This document shows, piece by piece, positions 52,686-60,982 of a stretch of DNA of 64,000 bases. Position 1 is the first letter of the stretch. Every line of letters begins with the position of its first letter. Origin of the DNA: an uncultured Clostridia bacterium (lineage in GTDB: Bacteria; Bacillota; Clostridia; Lachnospirales; Anaerotignaceae); NCBI GenBank assembly GCA_944378105.1, contig CALWGC010000001.1:38577-102576 (forward strand). The letters are read 5' to 3'. Under the pieces are notes generated by a model. The model was not told the origin of the DNA. It saw nothing but the letters and a program-made list of their open reading frames with translations, and made no database searches. A program made the position numbers and the translations under genes.

Positions 52686-53723
52686 ATGAAACAAGAATGG
52701 AAAAAAACGGTGGGCCTTTCGGCCCTGTTTGCCCTATTGACAGGCCTGGTACTTTGGCAGTTGGTGGGCGAAAATGGTGCAGAGGTGGCCTTGCTGTTGG
52801 CAAAACTTCAGCCAAAGACCATGGCGCTGCTTTGCCTTTGCAGCTTGGGGTATATGGCTGTGGAGGGGATGGGACTGACGATTTTGGCCAAAAACCAAAA
52901 AGAAACGTTTTCTTTTCGAAGTGGGATCATGGCGGGTTTTTATATGGGCGCCGTCCGAGCCCCCAGTTTTGGCATGGCTTCGGCGCCGGCGTTGGTGTAT
53001 GATTTGACGCGGCAGGGGTTGCCGGTGGAATGGAGTGCCGGGGTAGCCAGCATCAGTTATGGGTTTCATAAGACGGCGGTGGCCGTGGTGGCTGGCGTGG
53101 GTTTTCTTTGTTATGGCACACAGGTGCGGGCGGTGTTTGGAGAAAACACGGTTTTTTTGTGGGTTGGATATGGCGTTACGGTGCTGATTGTGGCGGGGCT
53201 ATTTGCCCTTTGTCTTTGGCAAAGAGGCCATAGGCTTTTGTTGACTTTTTTGCGCCGTCTGCCCCGCAGGAAAATCCAAAAGGCCGCCGATGAGCTGGAG
53301 GAGCGGCTGGCGCGGTTATCCAGTCAGACGAGGACATTGCTTGGGAACAAAAAGGCGGTGCTTTTGGCCTTTTTCTTTGCCTGTTTGAAATTGTTGTTTT
53401 GGTATGCCATGCCCTATTTGGCGCTGTGCAGCATCCAGGAGGGACGGCCTTTTTCCATGGGAGAAGGGATTGCCTTTACGGCACTGACCATGGCTTTGGC
53501 CGGTGTGATTCCAACGCCTGGTGGTGTGGCCAGTGTGGAAGTGATTTTTACGATGCTGTTTTCTCCCTTGGTGGGAGAACCTATGGCGCTGGCGTTGTTA
53601 CTAGCCTATCGCTTTTTTAGCTATTATGCCTCTTGTTTTTTGGCCTGGGGTGTTTTGCTGGTGGTGGTGGGGTGGCAAAAGTGGCACCTGGGACGAGGCC
53701 ATGGGCAAGGTATGCGAAAATAA
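52686..53723 (+). CDS. Flippase-like integral membrane protein (UPF0104/LPG synthase TM type)
   Basis: The 345-residue protein has about eight membrane helices, including GLSALFALLTGLVLWQLVG, MALLCLCSLGYMAVEGMGL, FYMGAVRAPSFGMASAPALVY, ALTMALAGVIPTPGGVASVE and LALLLAYRFFSYYASCFLAW. The P-x-P-G-G-x-x-x-x-E/V motif and RFFSYY match the lysylphosphatidylglycerol synthetase/flippase membrane domain family. It has no C-terminal synthetase, so it is the transport-type member; the lipid or polymer moved is unknown. GAAGGTG lies before the ATG at 52686. Confidence 0.82.
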   Translation: MKQEWKKTVGLSALFALLTGLVLWQLVGENGAEVALLLAKLQPKTMALLCLCSLGYMAVEGMGLTILAKNQKETFSFRSGIMAGFYMGAVRAPSFGMASAPALVYDLTRQGLPVEWSAGVASISYGFHKTAVAVVAGVGFLCYGTQVRAVFGENTVFLWVGYGVTVLIVAGLFALCLWQRGHRLLLTFLRRLPRRKIQKAADELEERLARLSSQTRTLLGNKKAVLLAFFFACLKLLFWYAMPYLALCSIQEGRPFSMGEGIAFTALTMALAGVIPTPGGVASVEVIFTMLFSPLVGEPMALALLLAYRFFSYYASCFLAWGVLLVVVGWQKWHLGRGHGQGMRK

Positions 53724-53749
53724 AAGCCGTTTTTTGTGCGAAATTTTTC

Positions 53750-53778
53750 TGGACAGATGGAAGAAAATGCTCTACAAT
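53750..53778 (+). promoter_or_regulatory. Promoter of the LarA-like gene
   Basis: TGGACA (53750-53755), a 17-base spacer and TACAAT (53773-53778), about 90 bases before the start codon. Confidence 0.65.
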
Positions 53779-53875
53779 GAAGATATACTACTGAAGTATG
53801 CACTTATGCGTAATAAAATTACTGTAACGAAACAAGACCGTATCTTTCGTATCAAAGCCAAAAGGAGAGATGAGC

Positions 53876-55186
53876 ATGAGGTTTATTGAATTTCCAGAAA
53901 TTCACTTTAAAGTAGAAGGGATGGAAGGCATTCAGGTGCCCAAAATGGTGAGAATTCGCCAAAAATATCCCAGTGACAAAATCGAAGACATCAAAGGCAC
54001 TTTGGAGGCCAAGCTGGATGCCCTTTCCAATAAACAGGGCTTGGCAGGCAAACGCATTGCCATCACCGCCGGAAGCCGCGGGATTCCTCACATTGATATG
54101 ATTACCCGGACCATTTGCGACCGCTTAAAAGCATGGGGCGCCCAACCGTTTATCGTACCAGCCATGGGCAGCCACGGCGGCGGCACGGTGGAAGGCCAGC
54201 TGGAAGTCATCAATGGCTATGGCATCACGGAAGAAGCCATGGGCGTACCCATTTTGGCTTCGATGGATACGGTTTTGATTGGCGAAATGCCAGACGGCAC
54301 GCCCATTTATTGCGATAAATATGCCGCCGAAGCCGATGGCATTGTGTTGTTAAACAAAGTAAAACCCCACACCGATTTCAAAGGGGAACACGAAAGTGGT
54401 CTGCTGAAAATGATTGCCATTGGTTTGGCAAAACACAAAGGCGCTTCCTGGTTCCATATGCAGGGATTTGACACCTTTGCCGTGCGGATTCCCATTGTCG
54501 CCAAAGAATTTTTGGAAAAAATGAACGTGGTTTTTGGCGTGGGCCTGGTGCAAAACGCCTATGACGAAATCAGCGAAATTGACGTGATGGAAAAAGACAA
54601 GATCGTGGAAAAAGACCACGAATTGTTGGAAATTGCTAGAAAACGGTTGGCAAAACTGAAATTTGACAACATCGACGTATTGATCGTAGATAAAATTGGC
54701 AAAAACATCAGCGGCGAAGGGTTGGACCCCAACGTGACTGGCCGCAGCTTTATGCCAGGCTTTGAAGACGATTTCCATACCCAAAAATTGTTTATCCGCG
54801 GCCTGACAGAAGAAAGCCACCACAATGCCTGTGGGTTGGGCCTGGCCGATGTGACCACCCGCCGCTGCCTGGAGACGGTGGACTGGGAAAGCACTTGGGT
54901 AAACCTGGGCACCAACACCATGATCGATGGCGGCAAAATCCCGGTATACCAAAACAATGACAAAGAAGCCCTGTTTTTGGCCATCCGTACCTGCCGCAAA
55001 ATTGACTATAACAAAGCCAGAATTGCCCGTATCCCCGATACGCTGCATTTGGATGAAATCGAAATTTCGGAAAGCTTGATTCCCGATATCATCGACCGGG
55101 ACGATGTGGAAATCATCTCGGAACCTTATGAACTGCCCTTTGATGAAAACGGCAATATGATTGATTGGTTTGAAGAAAAGAAATAA
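53876..55186 (+). CDS. LarA-family (lactate racemase-like, DUF2088) protein
   Basis: The 436-residue protein has ITAGSRGIPHIDMITRTICD, VPAMGSHGGGTVEGQLEVI, LLNKVKPHTDFKGEHESGLLKM and GLGLADVTTRRC. The HG and KPH-type residues correspond to the His/Lys positions that hold the nickel pincer cofactor (NPN) in lactate racemase, so it may be a LarA homologue acting on another 2-hydroxy acid. No larB, larC or larE cofactor genes are in the window. AAAGGAG lies 8 bases before the ATG at 53876; an ATG at 53870 is too close to it. It is monocistronic, with its own promoter and terminator. Confidence 0.82.
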   Translation: MRFIEFPEIHFKVEGMEGIQVPKMVRIRQKYPSDKIEDIKGTLEAKLDALSNKQGLAGKRIAITAGSRGIPHIDMITRTICDRLKAWGAQPFIVPAMGSHGGGTVEGQLEVINGYGITEEAMGVPILASMDTVLIGEMPDGTPIYCDKYAAEADGIVLLNKVKPHTDFKGEHESGLLKMIAIGLAKHKGASWFHMQGFDTFAVRIPIVAKEFLEKMNVVFGVGLVQNAYDEISEIDVMEKDKIVEKDHELLEIARKRLAKLKFDNIDVLIVDKIGKNISGEGLDPNVTGRSFMPGFEDDFHTQKLFIRGLTEESHHNACGLGLADVTTRRCLETVDWESTWVNLGTNTMIDGGKIPVYQNNDKEALFLAIRTCRKIDYNKARIARIPDTLHLDEIEISESLIPDIIDRDDVEIISEPYELPFDENGNMIDWFEEKK

Positions 55187-55200
55187 GCCAAAAAGCTTTT

Positions 55201-55231
55201 ACTGCCCCGCTAGATGCGGGGCAGTTTTTTC
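55201..55231 (+). terminator. Terminator after the LarA-like gene
   Basis: ACTGCCCCGC-TAGAT-GCGGGGCAGT, then TTTTT, is a perfect 10-base stem. Confidence 0.92.
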
Positions 55232-55255
55232 TTTTGTGTCCTTTTTTGTCTTTTG

Positions 55256-55287
55256 AGGTTGTCAAGACTAACTAAATGGCGTATAAT
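55256..55287 (+). promoter_or_regulatory. Promoter of the ZIP transporter gene with embedded metalloregulator-like site
   Basis: TTGTCA (55259-55264), a 17-base spacer and TATAAT (55282-55287). Inside it, AGGTTG-TCAAGA-CTAACT (55256-55273) keeps the right arm and spacing of the feoA/flavodoxin operators. CTAACTAAAT is identical to the feoA site for 10 bases; the left arm matches only 4 of 6. Confidence 0.6.
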
Positions 55288-55318
55288 CATTTGGTACAAG
55301 AAAAAGGAGAGAAAAGAA

Positions 55319-56158
55319 ATGGAACCACTTGTAATTTTACTATGTAGCACCGCCATTTCCGGCATCGGGGGCACGGGGCTTGGCGGGTTGATTGGGGCCT
55401 TATTGCAAAAGGATTCCAACCGTGCCGTCAGTTTGTTGCTGAGCTTTGCGGCAGGGGTGATGTTGAGCATTGTCTGTTTTGATTTGCTGTTAAGCGCCAT
55501 CCAAACGGGTGCGTCGTTATGGATGGTTTTTCTTAGCGTTTGGGTGGGGATTGGATTGGTGTTTTTGCTCAATGCTTGGATTGACCGGCGGGCCAATCCG
55601 GAAGTAGCCCATATCGACAAGGTGCACCCCAAAACGGCAGATGCGTTGGACGAGCTGATTCACAGCGACCATTATCAGGCACACAAAAAGAAAAACGACA
55701 GAGGATGGAAATTATTTTTGGCCGGGGTGGTGATGGCCTGCGCCATTGCGCTGCACAATGTGCCGGAGGGGATGACCATCGGGGCCTCCTTTGCCAACGC
55801 CGGCGGCACATTGACGGGATCGGCTTGGATGTTGGCGGTGTTGATTGGGTTACATAATATTCCAGAGGGCATGGCCGTTTCGGTGCCGCTGATTGGCGGC
55901 GGCATGACAAAGATCCGGGCAGTCTTGGTGACGGCGGCCAGCGGCGCGCCCACGGTGGCCGGTGCTTTTCTTGGGTATTTGGTGGGCGATTTGGGGCCCG
56001 TTGGGCTGGCCTTTAGTTTATGCTTTGCCAGTGGCGCCATGTTGTATGTGGTCTTTGGCGAAATTGTGCCCCAGGCCGTGCTGCTTTACCGCAGTAAGCT
56101 GCCGGCATTTTCTGTCATTTTGGGGATGATGGTGGGGATGTTGATGATTTATGGTTGA
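55319..56158 (+). CDS. ZIP-family metal transporter
   Basis: The 279-residue protein has eight predicted helices and the two metal-binding motifs IALHNVPEGMTIGASFA and IGLHNIPEGMAVSVPL in helices 4 and 5, typical of ZupT/GufA importers of Zn(II), Fe(II) or Mn(II). A short His-containing loop (HSDHYQAHKKK) lies before helix 4. AAGGAG is 9 bases before the ATG at 55319. The operator-like half-sites in its promoter tie it to the iron genes of this window, so Fe or Mn import is more likely than Zn (inference). Confidence 0.9.
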   Translation: MEPLVILLCSTAISGIGGTGLGGLIGALLQKDSNRAVSLLLSFAAGVMLSIVCFDLLLSAIQTGASLWMVFLSVWVGIGLVFLLNAWIDRRANPEVAHIDKVHPKTADALDELIHSDHYQAHKKKNDRGWKLFLAGVVMACAIALHNVPEGMTIGASFANAGGTLTGSAWMLAVLIGLHNIPEGMAVSVPLIGGGMTKIRAVLVTAASGAPTVAGAFLGYLVGDLGPVGLAFSLCFASGAMLYVVFGEIVPQAVLLYRSKLPAFSVILGMMVGMLMIYG

Positions 56159-56185
56159 AGAAACGGATTTTTTCTAGGCAGTCGA

Positions 56186-56214
56186 TTGCAAACGTCGGCT
56201 GCCTTTGTTACAAT
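56186..56214 (+). promoter_or_regulatory. Promoter of the frameshifted FUSC gene
   Basis: TTGCAA (56186-56191), a 17-base spacer and TACAAT (56209-56214). Confidence 0.7.
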
Positions 56215-56251
56215 AGAAGGGAATGGTTGACAGACAGCAGGGAAAGAACGG

Positions 56252-58194
56252 GTGAAGGCAATGGGCGAGACAGGGAACCGACTGATGCAGCATTGGAAAA
56301 GAAAGTGGCAATCGGCTTGGCCGGTGATTGGCTTTTTTTTGGTGCTGTTTTTTTTGGTGGTTTTTCGGTTTGGGATTACCTACTGCTTGACGGTTTCCGT
56401 TTTTACCACGCTGTTTCAAGTGCGGCGTAACCGAAATAACACCGTGGGCACGGCGGTGTTTTTGCTGGGAGAAAGCCTTGTTTTGGTGGCGCTTTCCCAT
56501 TTGGCGGTGCAAAGCTTGTTTTGGTGTGTGCTCATCAATGCGTTGGTGCCGCTGGTGTTGGTGTTTTTGGGTCGACCCAATTTGCGCCAAAGGGCTATTT
56601 TGCCGCAGCCATGATGTTTGTGTTTCACCAGATGCGTCCGGCGGAAGATTTGCCGGAACAGTTGTTGGTGGTGGTTGTTTGTTGGGCCGTGTGTATGGCA
56701 ACGCTGTTTTTGGTACAGCGAAGAAGGACAGGCACATCGCCGCCTGCGCCAAAAGAGCGGGGCCTGACGGACTTGGTGGGCTTGTTAGAAAAAATGGCCC
56801 AAGGGGAAAAGAGCAAGGCGCTGCTCAAAGAATGTTTCACGCTGGAAGAAACGTATCACCGCCTGGCCTATCAAACGGGCAGTTGGGTGAAAACGGGCGG
56901 AAACAAAAGGAAACAATACGATATTTTGGCTTTGTTGTTTCAGCGTAGCTGTTACTTGATTGCCGATCCGGCCTGGAAAGAGGATCAAGAGCAATGGCAG
57001 GCGGTGGCGCAATTAAAGGAATTGGCTGTTTTCCTAGCACAAAGCCGGCAAAAGCAAGGCTTTTCTTCCGAAGAGGCCGAGGCGCTTTTGGAGCGGATGC
57101 AGTTACCGACGGGGCGGCTTTGCATTTATGTGCGCAGCATTTTGCAGATGATGCAGCTGTTTTGGCAATTTGAAACCCAGCAAGAGATGCTTCCCTTTTG
57201 GGATCGCCGCCGTAGGCGGGAGCTTTGGGGCCATTTGCGCCGGCGGGCGAGCCATAACCGGTTTGAAAAGCGGTTTGCGTTGCGGCTGGCTGTGATTTTG
57301 GTCATCACCTTTTCGGTCAATGTGATTTTTCAAAACAATCATATGTACTGGCTGCCGATGCACGCGTTTTTGTTGTTACAGCCCAGTTTTGAAGAATGCA
57401 CCCACAGAATGATGACCCGGCCGGTGGGGACGGTTGTGGGATGCGTGTTGGTGACTTGTGTGGACCCTTTTTTGGTCTCGCCTTTGTGGCAGGCCGCCTT
57501 TGCATTTTTGATGATTTCGCTGATGTATTGTTCCACACCAGGCGAATGGGTCCAGCCGATTTTTTCAACGGGATATGCATTGACCATGGCCAGCCTCTCT
57601 ATGCCCTATGATACGTTGCCTTGGCTTCGCATTGGGTATTTGTTATTGGCCATCTTTTTGGTGATTTTGGTCAACGGGTTTTGTTTTCCGGTCACCAAGG
57701 AAAAACAGTTTGCCTTTAATTTGCAGGCCCTTGCGCAAATCCAGGCGTCCTATTGGGCGGCGGTGCAAAGCAAATGGCTGGGCTATGGGCAAGAGGCCCA
57801 ATTGGGCGGCTTATTAAACCAGTTTCACATGATTTACCGCCAGGCCATGGACTATGCCATGACACTGCCAAACCCCAGGGGCGACCTTTGCAAAAAGCTT
57901 TTGGTGACGGCTTGGTACTGTTTTTCGGAGGCAGAGCAAATTGCCTATGATGCGGTGACGGGCGCTGTGTTGCCGGAGGAACAAAATCGGTTTTTGGCAA
58001 CCATCCGGTTGTTTTTTGCTTCCAGCACCTCCAAAGAAACGTTACAGGGGCCCATTTCTTTTTCCAATCCGGATTTGAAACGGTTGATGGAGCGGTATCA
58101 AACTCACCGAAACGAATGGGTGGCGTTGGCTTGTCAAAATGAGCAATTGGTCAGAAAAAACATGCAAGAAAAAGAGGTTTTCTATGAATCATAA
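56252..58194 (+). pseudogene. FUSC-family (aromatic acid exporter-like) membrane protein, interrupted by a frameshift
   Basis: Two overlapping reading frames join into one FUSC protein of about 647 residues. The first (GTG 56252, or ATG 56261) gives helices up to INALVPLVLVFLG. The second continues with STQFAPKGYFAAAMMFVFHQ, a second helix group (LPEQLLVVVVCWAVCMATLF), a long helical cytosolic domain and a second membrane half (LAVILVITFSVNVIFQNNHM, then FLLLQPSFEECTHRMMTRPVG). The shift is -1 at the T5 run 56564-56568; one extra T would give an uninterrupted protein. This is either a real inactivating change or a homopolymer error. No good heptamer for programmed slippage is present. It is a single-gene unit with a promoter at 56186-56214. 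Confidence 0.8.
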
Positions 58195-58244
58195 GGTTGT
58201 GGCAAAAGAAGAGAACGATGGGAGAAGGACAGGAGGAGAGTAGA

Positions 58245-59540
58245 GTGAACAAATTAGACCGAAAGAATACGCTTTTGGTGGGGGTTACGTTGTTTTCCAT
58301 GTTTTTTGGCGCCGGCAACTTGATTTTTCCACCCTTTTTGGGGGCGCAGGCCGGAACCAATACCTGGTGGGCTTTTGTGGGCTTTGCCTTTAGCGCCATT
58401 GGCCTTCCGGTGCTTGGGGTTGTGGCGGTGGCCCTTTCTGGCGGCTTACCACAGCTTTCGGGCCGGGTTGGACCACGGTTCGCCTTTGTGTTTACGTTGT
58501 TGATTTATTTATCCATTGGGCCATGTTTGGCCATTCCCAGAACGGCATCCACGTCGTTTTCCATGGCGGTGGCACCCTTTGCCGGTTCTGCCCTTTGGTT
58601 GCGGGTACTTTATGCGCTGGTGTTTTTTGTGATTGCGTTTTTGATTGCATTAAAACCGGAAAAAATTTCGGCGGTATTGGGCCGGATTACGGGGCCGTTA
58701 TTGTTGCTGTTGATTTTTGCCATCGTGGTGGCTTGTCTGTTGCATCCACCAGGAGAATATGGCGAGGCGTTGGGCGTTTATGCGCAAACACCGCTGCCCC
58801 AAGGGTTCATTGACGGGTATCAGACGATGGATGCCATTGCAGCCTTAAACTTTGGCATTGTCATTGCAGAAAACATTGAAAACCGTGGCGTGAGAGAAGA
58901 AAAAAGCGTCGTATCGGCCACCATTCGGGCCGGATGGATTGCCGGCGCCTTCTTGTTGGTGGTATACGCTTCTTTGACCCACATTGGGGCCATGGGCGGG
59001 GCCAAATTCCCAGAGGCCACCGACGGCACACAAGTTTTGGCCCAGTTGTCTAATTTACAGTTTGGCCCGGTGGGTACGGCTATTTTGGGCGGTGTGTTTT
59101 TCATTGCCTGCCTCAATACCTGTATTGGGTTATTAAGCTGCTGCGGCACCTATTTCCATTCCCAATGGCCAAAACTGAGTGTACCGGCCTGGGTTGGCGT
59201 ATTTGCTATCATTAGCTTTTTCATTTCCATTGCTGGGCTGGATACGATTTTAAAAGTTTCGGTGCCGGTGCTGGGGATCATTTATCCGGTGGCCATCGTG
59301 TTGATTTTGATGGGGATTTTCCACCACTTCATCGAACGACTGTACTTGAGCTATTTTTGGTGTGTGCTCTTTACGGCCATCATCAGCATTTTGTCCCAGT
59401 TTGGCATTGGGCAATCGTTATTGCTGCATCTGCCCTTTTATACCATGGGCTTAGGATGGGTGGTGCCGGCTTTGATCGGCTTTGTGCTGGGCGCTATTTT
59501 CAGTTTTCTATTTCCGAAACGACAGGGAATGTTCCGTTGA
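58245..59540 (+). CDS. brnQ: Branched-chain amino acid transport system II carrier protein
   Basis: The 431-residue protein has about 12 membrane helices and the family signature LFSMFFGAGNLIFPPFLGAQAG near the N-terminus, GPCLAIPRTASTSFSMAVAP, and INFGIVI-like AALNFGIVIAENIENRGVRE. It imports Leu, Ile and Val with Na+ or H+. The GTG at 58245 has AGGAGG 8 bases upstream; the open frame from 58197 precedes that site. It ends at a hairpin terminator. Confidence 0.95.
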   Translation: MNKLDRKNTLLVGVTLFSMFFGAGNLIFPPFLGAQAGTNTWWAFVGFAFSAIGLPVLGVVAVALSGGLPQLSGRVGPRFAFVFTLLIYLSIGPCLAIPRTASTSFSMAVAPFAGSALWLRVLYALVFFVIAFLIALKPEKISAVLGRITGPLLLLLIFAIVVACLLHPPGEYGEALGVYAQTPLPQGFIDGYQTMDAIAALNFGIVIAENIENRGVREEKSVVSATIRAGWIAGAFLLVVYASLTHIGAMGGAKFPEATDGTQVLAQLSNLQFGPVGTAILGGVFFIACLNTCIGLLSCCGTYFHSQWPKLSVPAWVGVFAIISFFISIAGLDTILKVSVPVLGIIYPVAIVLILMGIFHHFIERLYLSYFWCVLFTAIISILSQFGIGQSLLLHLPFYTMGLGWVVPALIGFVLGAIFSFLFPKRQGMFR

Positions 59541-59545
59541 TATGA

Positions 59546-59576
59546 AAAAGCACGCAATCTCTTGCGTGGCTTTCTC
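59546..59576 (+). terminator. Terminator of brnQ
   Basis: AAAGCACGCAA-TCTC-TTGCGTGGCTTT, then CTC. The stem is strong but the T-run is short; the repeat hairpins behind it may complete termination. Confidence 0.65.
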
Positions 59577-59676
59577 AGAAAACAATCTCAGAAAAAAGAA
59601 AAGGGCCAAACTCCTTGGTAGGTAAGGAGTTTGGCCCGTTTTCTTTTTTGATGAAGCTGCATGAAAAGCGGTTTCC
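59577..59676 (-). repeat. Dispersed hairpin repeat, copy R5 (in tandem with R4)
   Basis: Read on the minus strand: GGAAACCGCTTTTCATGCAGC, then TCATCAAAAAAGAAAAC, a stem GGGCCAAACTCC pairing with GGAGTTTGGCCC around TTACCTACCAA, then TTTTCTTTTTTCTGAGATTG. The stem sequence is unrelated to R1-R4, while the loop and flanks are conserved. Confidence 0.8.
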
Positions 59677-59832
59677 TAAGAAGAAAATATTGTTTTTGTT
59701 TTTTCTTCTTTTCTTCTTGAAAATTGCGATAGCAGTCTTCAGAAGAAAATGACCTCAGCAAAAATAAGATGTCTGCAATCCTTTGTATTTCAAGAATCAC
59801 AGACATCTTTTGTTTTCTTATGAAGCTGCGCC
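59671..59832 (-). repeat. Dispersed hairpin repeat, copy R4 (two-hairpin form)
   Basis: On the minus strand it starts GGCGCAGCTTCATAAGAAAA. The first stem, AAGATGTCTGTGATTC, pairs with the 3' arm ending GCAGACATCTT around ATACAAAGGATT. GCTGAGGTCATTTTCTTCTG and GACTGCTATCGCAATTTTC follow, then a second hairpin with arms of about 15 bases (TCAAGAAGAAAA and TTTTCTTCTTAGGAAA). It matches R1 over its full length. R4 and R5 fill the 310-base gap 59541-59850 between convergent genes. Confidence 0.85.
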
Positions 59833-59850
59833 AAAGGGTGCGTGCTTTTT

Positions 59851-60435
59851 TTATTTTGCGTTTTTTTGCTGCTTGGTCTGGTCTTTTTGGATGGTCTGGG
59901 CCAATACGTCGGCCGCCAGGAGAGACCCGGCCAAATTGGGATGAAAGCCGTCCGAGGCATACAAGTTGTTCTTTTGGTTTTCCTGGAAAAAGGCATCCCC
60001 CACAGGGGCCAGCAGGGCCTGGTTTTTCTCTGCCGCTTCCGCGTAGGCCAAAGCAAGGCCCCGGCTCATTTCTTCGTAGGAAAAGCCGCTTTCGGCCAGT
60101 TTTTCACTTTGGGGCTGATAGGCCCAGGTGGCATACAAAACGGGTGTGGCGCCGCACAGACGGGCTTTTTCGCACAAGCGAGAGACGCTTTCCAAAAACC
60201 GCTCCTTTGTTTTTAAAGGGGCGTTACTCATTTCTTGTAACACCACATAATCCCAGTGTTGGTTTGTGAGGGCGGCCAAAGTTTTGGCGCCCAGGTTTGT
60301 TTCTGGGTTTAATTGTTCCGAAAGCCGGGCGCCGCCGCGGGTGTGGCCAACGACTTCGGCCCCGGTGCGCTCAGCCAAAAGGGCAGGCAAGTCATTGGTG
60401 AAGGTGAAGCTATTGCCGAGCATTAAGATACGCAT
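59851..60435 (-). CDS. SGNH/GDSL hydrolase, cytosolic
   Basis: The 194-residue protein has all four SGNH blocks: MLGNSFTFTND (Ser near 9), GGARLSEQL (Gly), YVVLQEMSNAPL (Asn) and DGFHPNLAGS (Asp and His). It has no signal peptide. The end is Lys/Gln-rich. GGAGGA lies 9 bases before the ATG at 60435. It overlaps the upstream HD gene by 26 bases and is the third gene of the cluster 61452-59851. It probably hydrolyses an ester or acetyl group; the substrate is unknown. Confidence 0.85.
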   Translation of the reverse strand: MRILMLGNSFTFTNDLPALLAERTGAEVVGHTRGGARLSEQLNPETNLGAKTLAALTNQHWDYVVLQEMSNAPLKTKERFLESVSRLCEKARLCGATPVLYATWAYQPQSEKLAESGFSYEEMSRGLALAYAEAAEKNQALLAPVGDAFFQENQKNNLYASDGFHPNLAGSLLAADVLAQTIQKDQTKQQKNAK

Positions 60436-60982
60436 GGATGCATTCCTCCTTTTGCAGCTGAAAAAATAAGGAAAGATAGGCCTCTTCCACTTCCTCAAAA
60501 GGCAGTACGTCATAGGAAAAGTCAATCAAAATCTGTGGCGCCGGGCGAGAAGAAGGCTCGTTGAGCAGATGAAGCAGGTCGTAATACAAAAAATCGTCGT
60601 CGATTTCTTTCACCTGTGCTTCTTCCTTTTTGGTTAAAGGGCGGCCCAAAAACTTGGTATAGATCACACACAGCATCTGACTTTCCCACTGACGGTATTG
60701 GGGCAGGCTGTTTTTAAAGGGCCGGGGGACGTCGGACAGATAGGCCTCGCTGGCATCGTGGAGCAGACAGGCCAGGGCCACCTGACGGCCATAGCCTCGG
60801 GCCAGAGCCTCTTTGGCGCAAAAAAGACAATGCTGGCCCACAGAAAAGAAGGTTTTGACATGGCCGTTGCCCCGGCAAAGAAAGGAAAGGGCGTGGGCGA
60901 TGTCTTCGATGTGCAGGGATTGGGGATCGGGAGAGGTGGGGCAAAGATGGGCCCCGGTATAGGTGGTGATGGATTCGTTCAT
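60410..60982 (-). CDS. HD-domain phosphohydrolase (YfbR-like)
   Basis: The 190-residue protein has HIEDIAHALSFLCRGNGHVK, FSVGQHCLFCAKEAL, ACLLHDASEAYLSDVPRPFK (the HD pair near 75, followed by E-A-Y-L-x-D-x-P) and KEIDDDFLYYDLLHLLNEP. This pattern is shared with YfbR-type 5'-deoxynucleotidases and related phage hydrolases. AAAAGGAG precedes the ATG at 60982. The gene overlaps the phosphoesterase upstream by 4 bases and the SGNH gene downstream by 26. Confidence 0.85.
   Translation of the reverse strand: MNESITTYTGAHLCPTSPDPQSLHIEDIAHALSFLCRGNGHVKTFFSVGQHCLFCAKEALARGYGRQVALACLLHDASEAYLSDVPRPFKNSLPQYRQWESQMLCVIYTKFLGRPLTKKEEAQVKEIDDDFLYYDLLHLLNEPSSRPAPQILIDFSYDVLPFEEVEEAYLSLFFQLQKEECIHAYLNARQ

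Noticed and set aside
56560..56572. Programmed -1 ribosomal frameshift in the FUSC gene
   Set aside because: The zero-frame codons at GTTTTTG do not form an X-XXY-YYZ heptamer, and no pseudoknot is evident downstream; a simple indel in the T run is more likely.
59577..59832. Repeats R4/R5 as a CRISPR array
   Set aside because: The units are palindromic elements of 100-160 bases with variable stems, not short identical repeats with equal spacers, and no cas gene is near.
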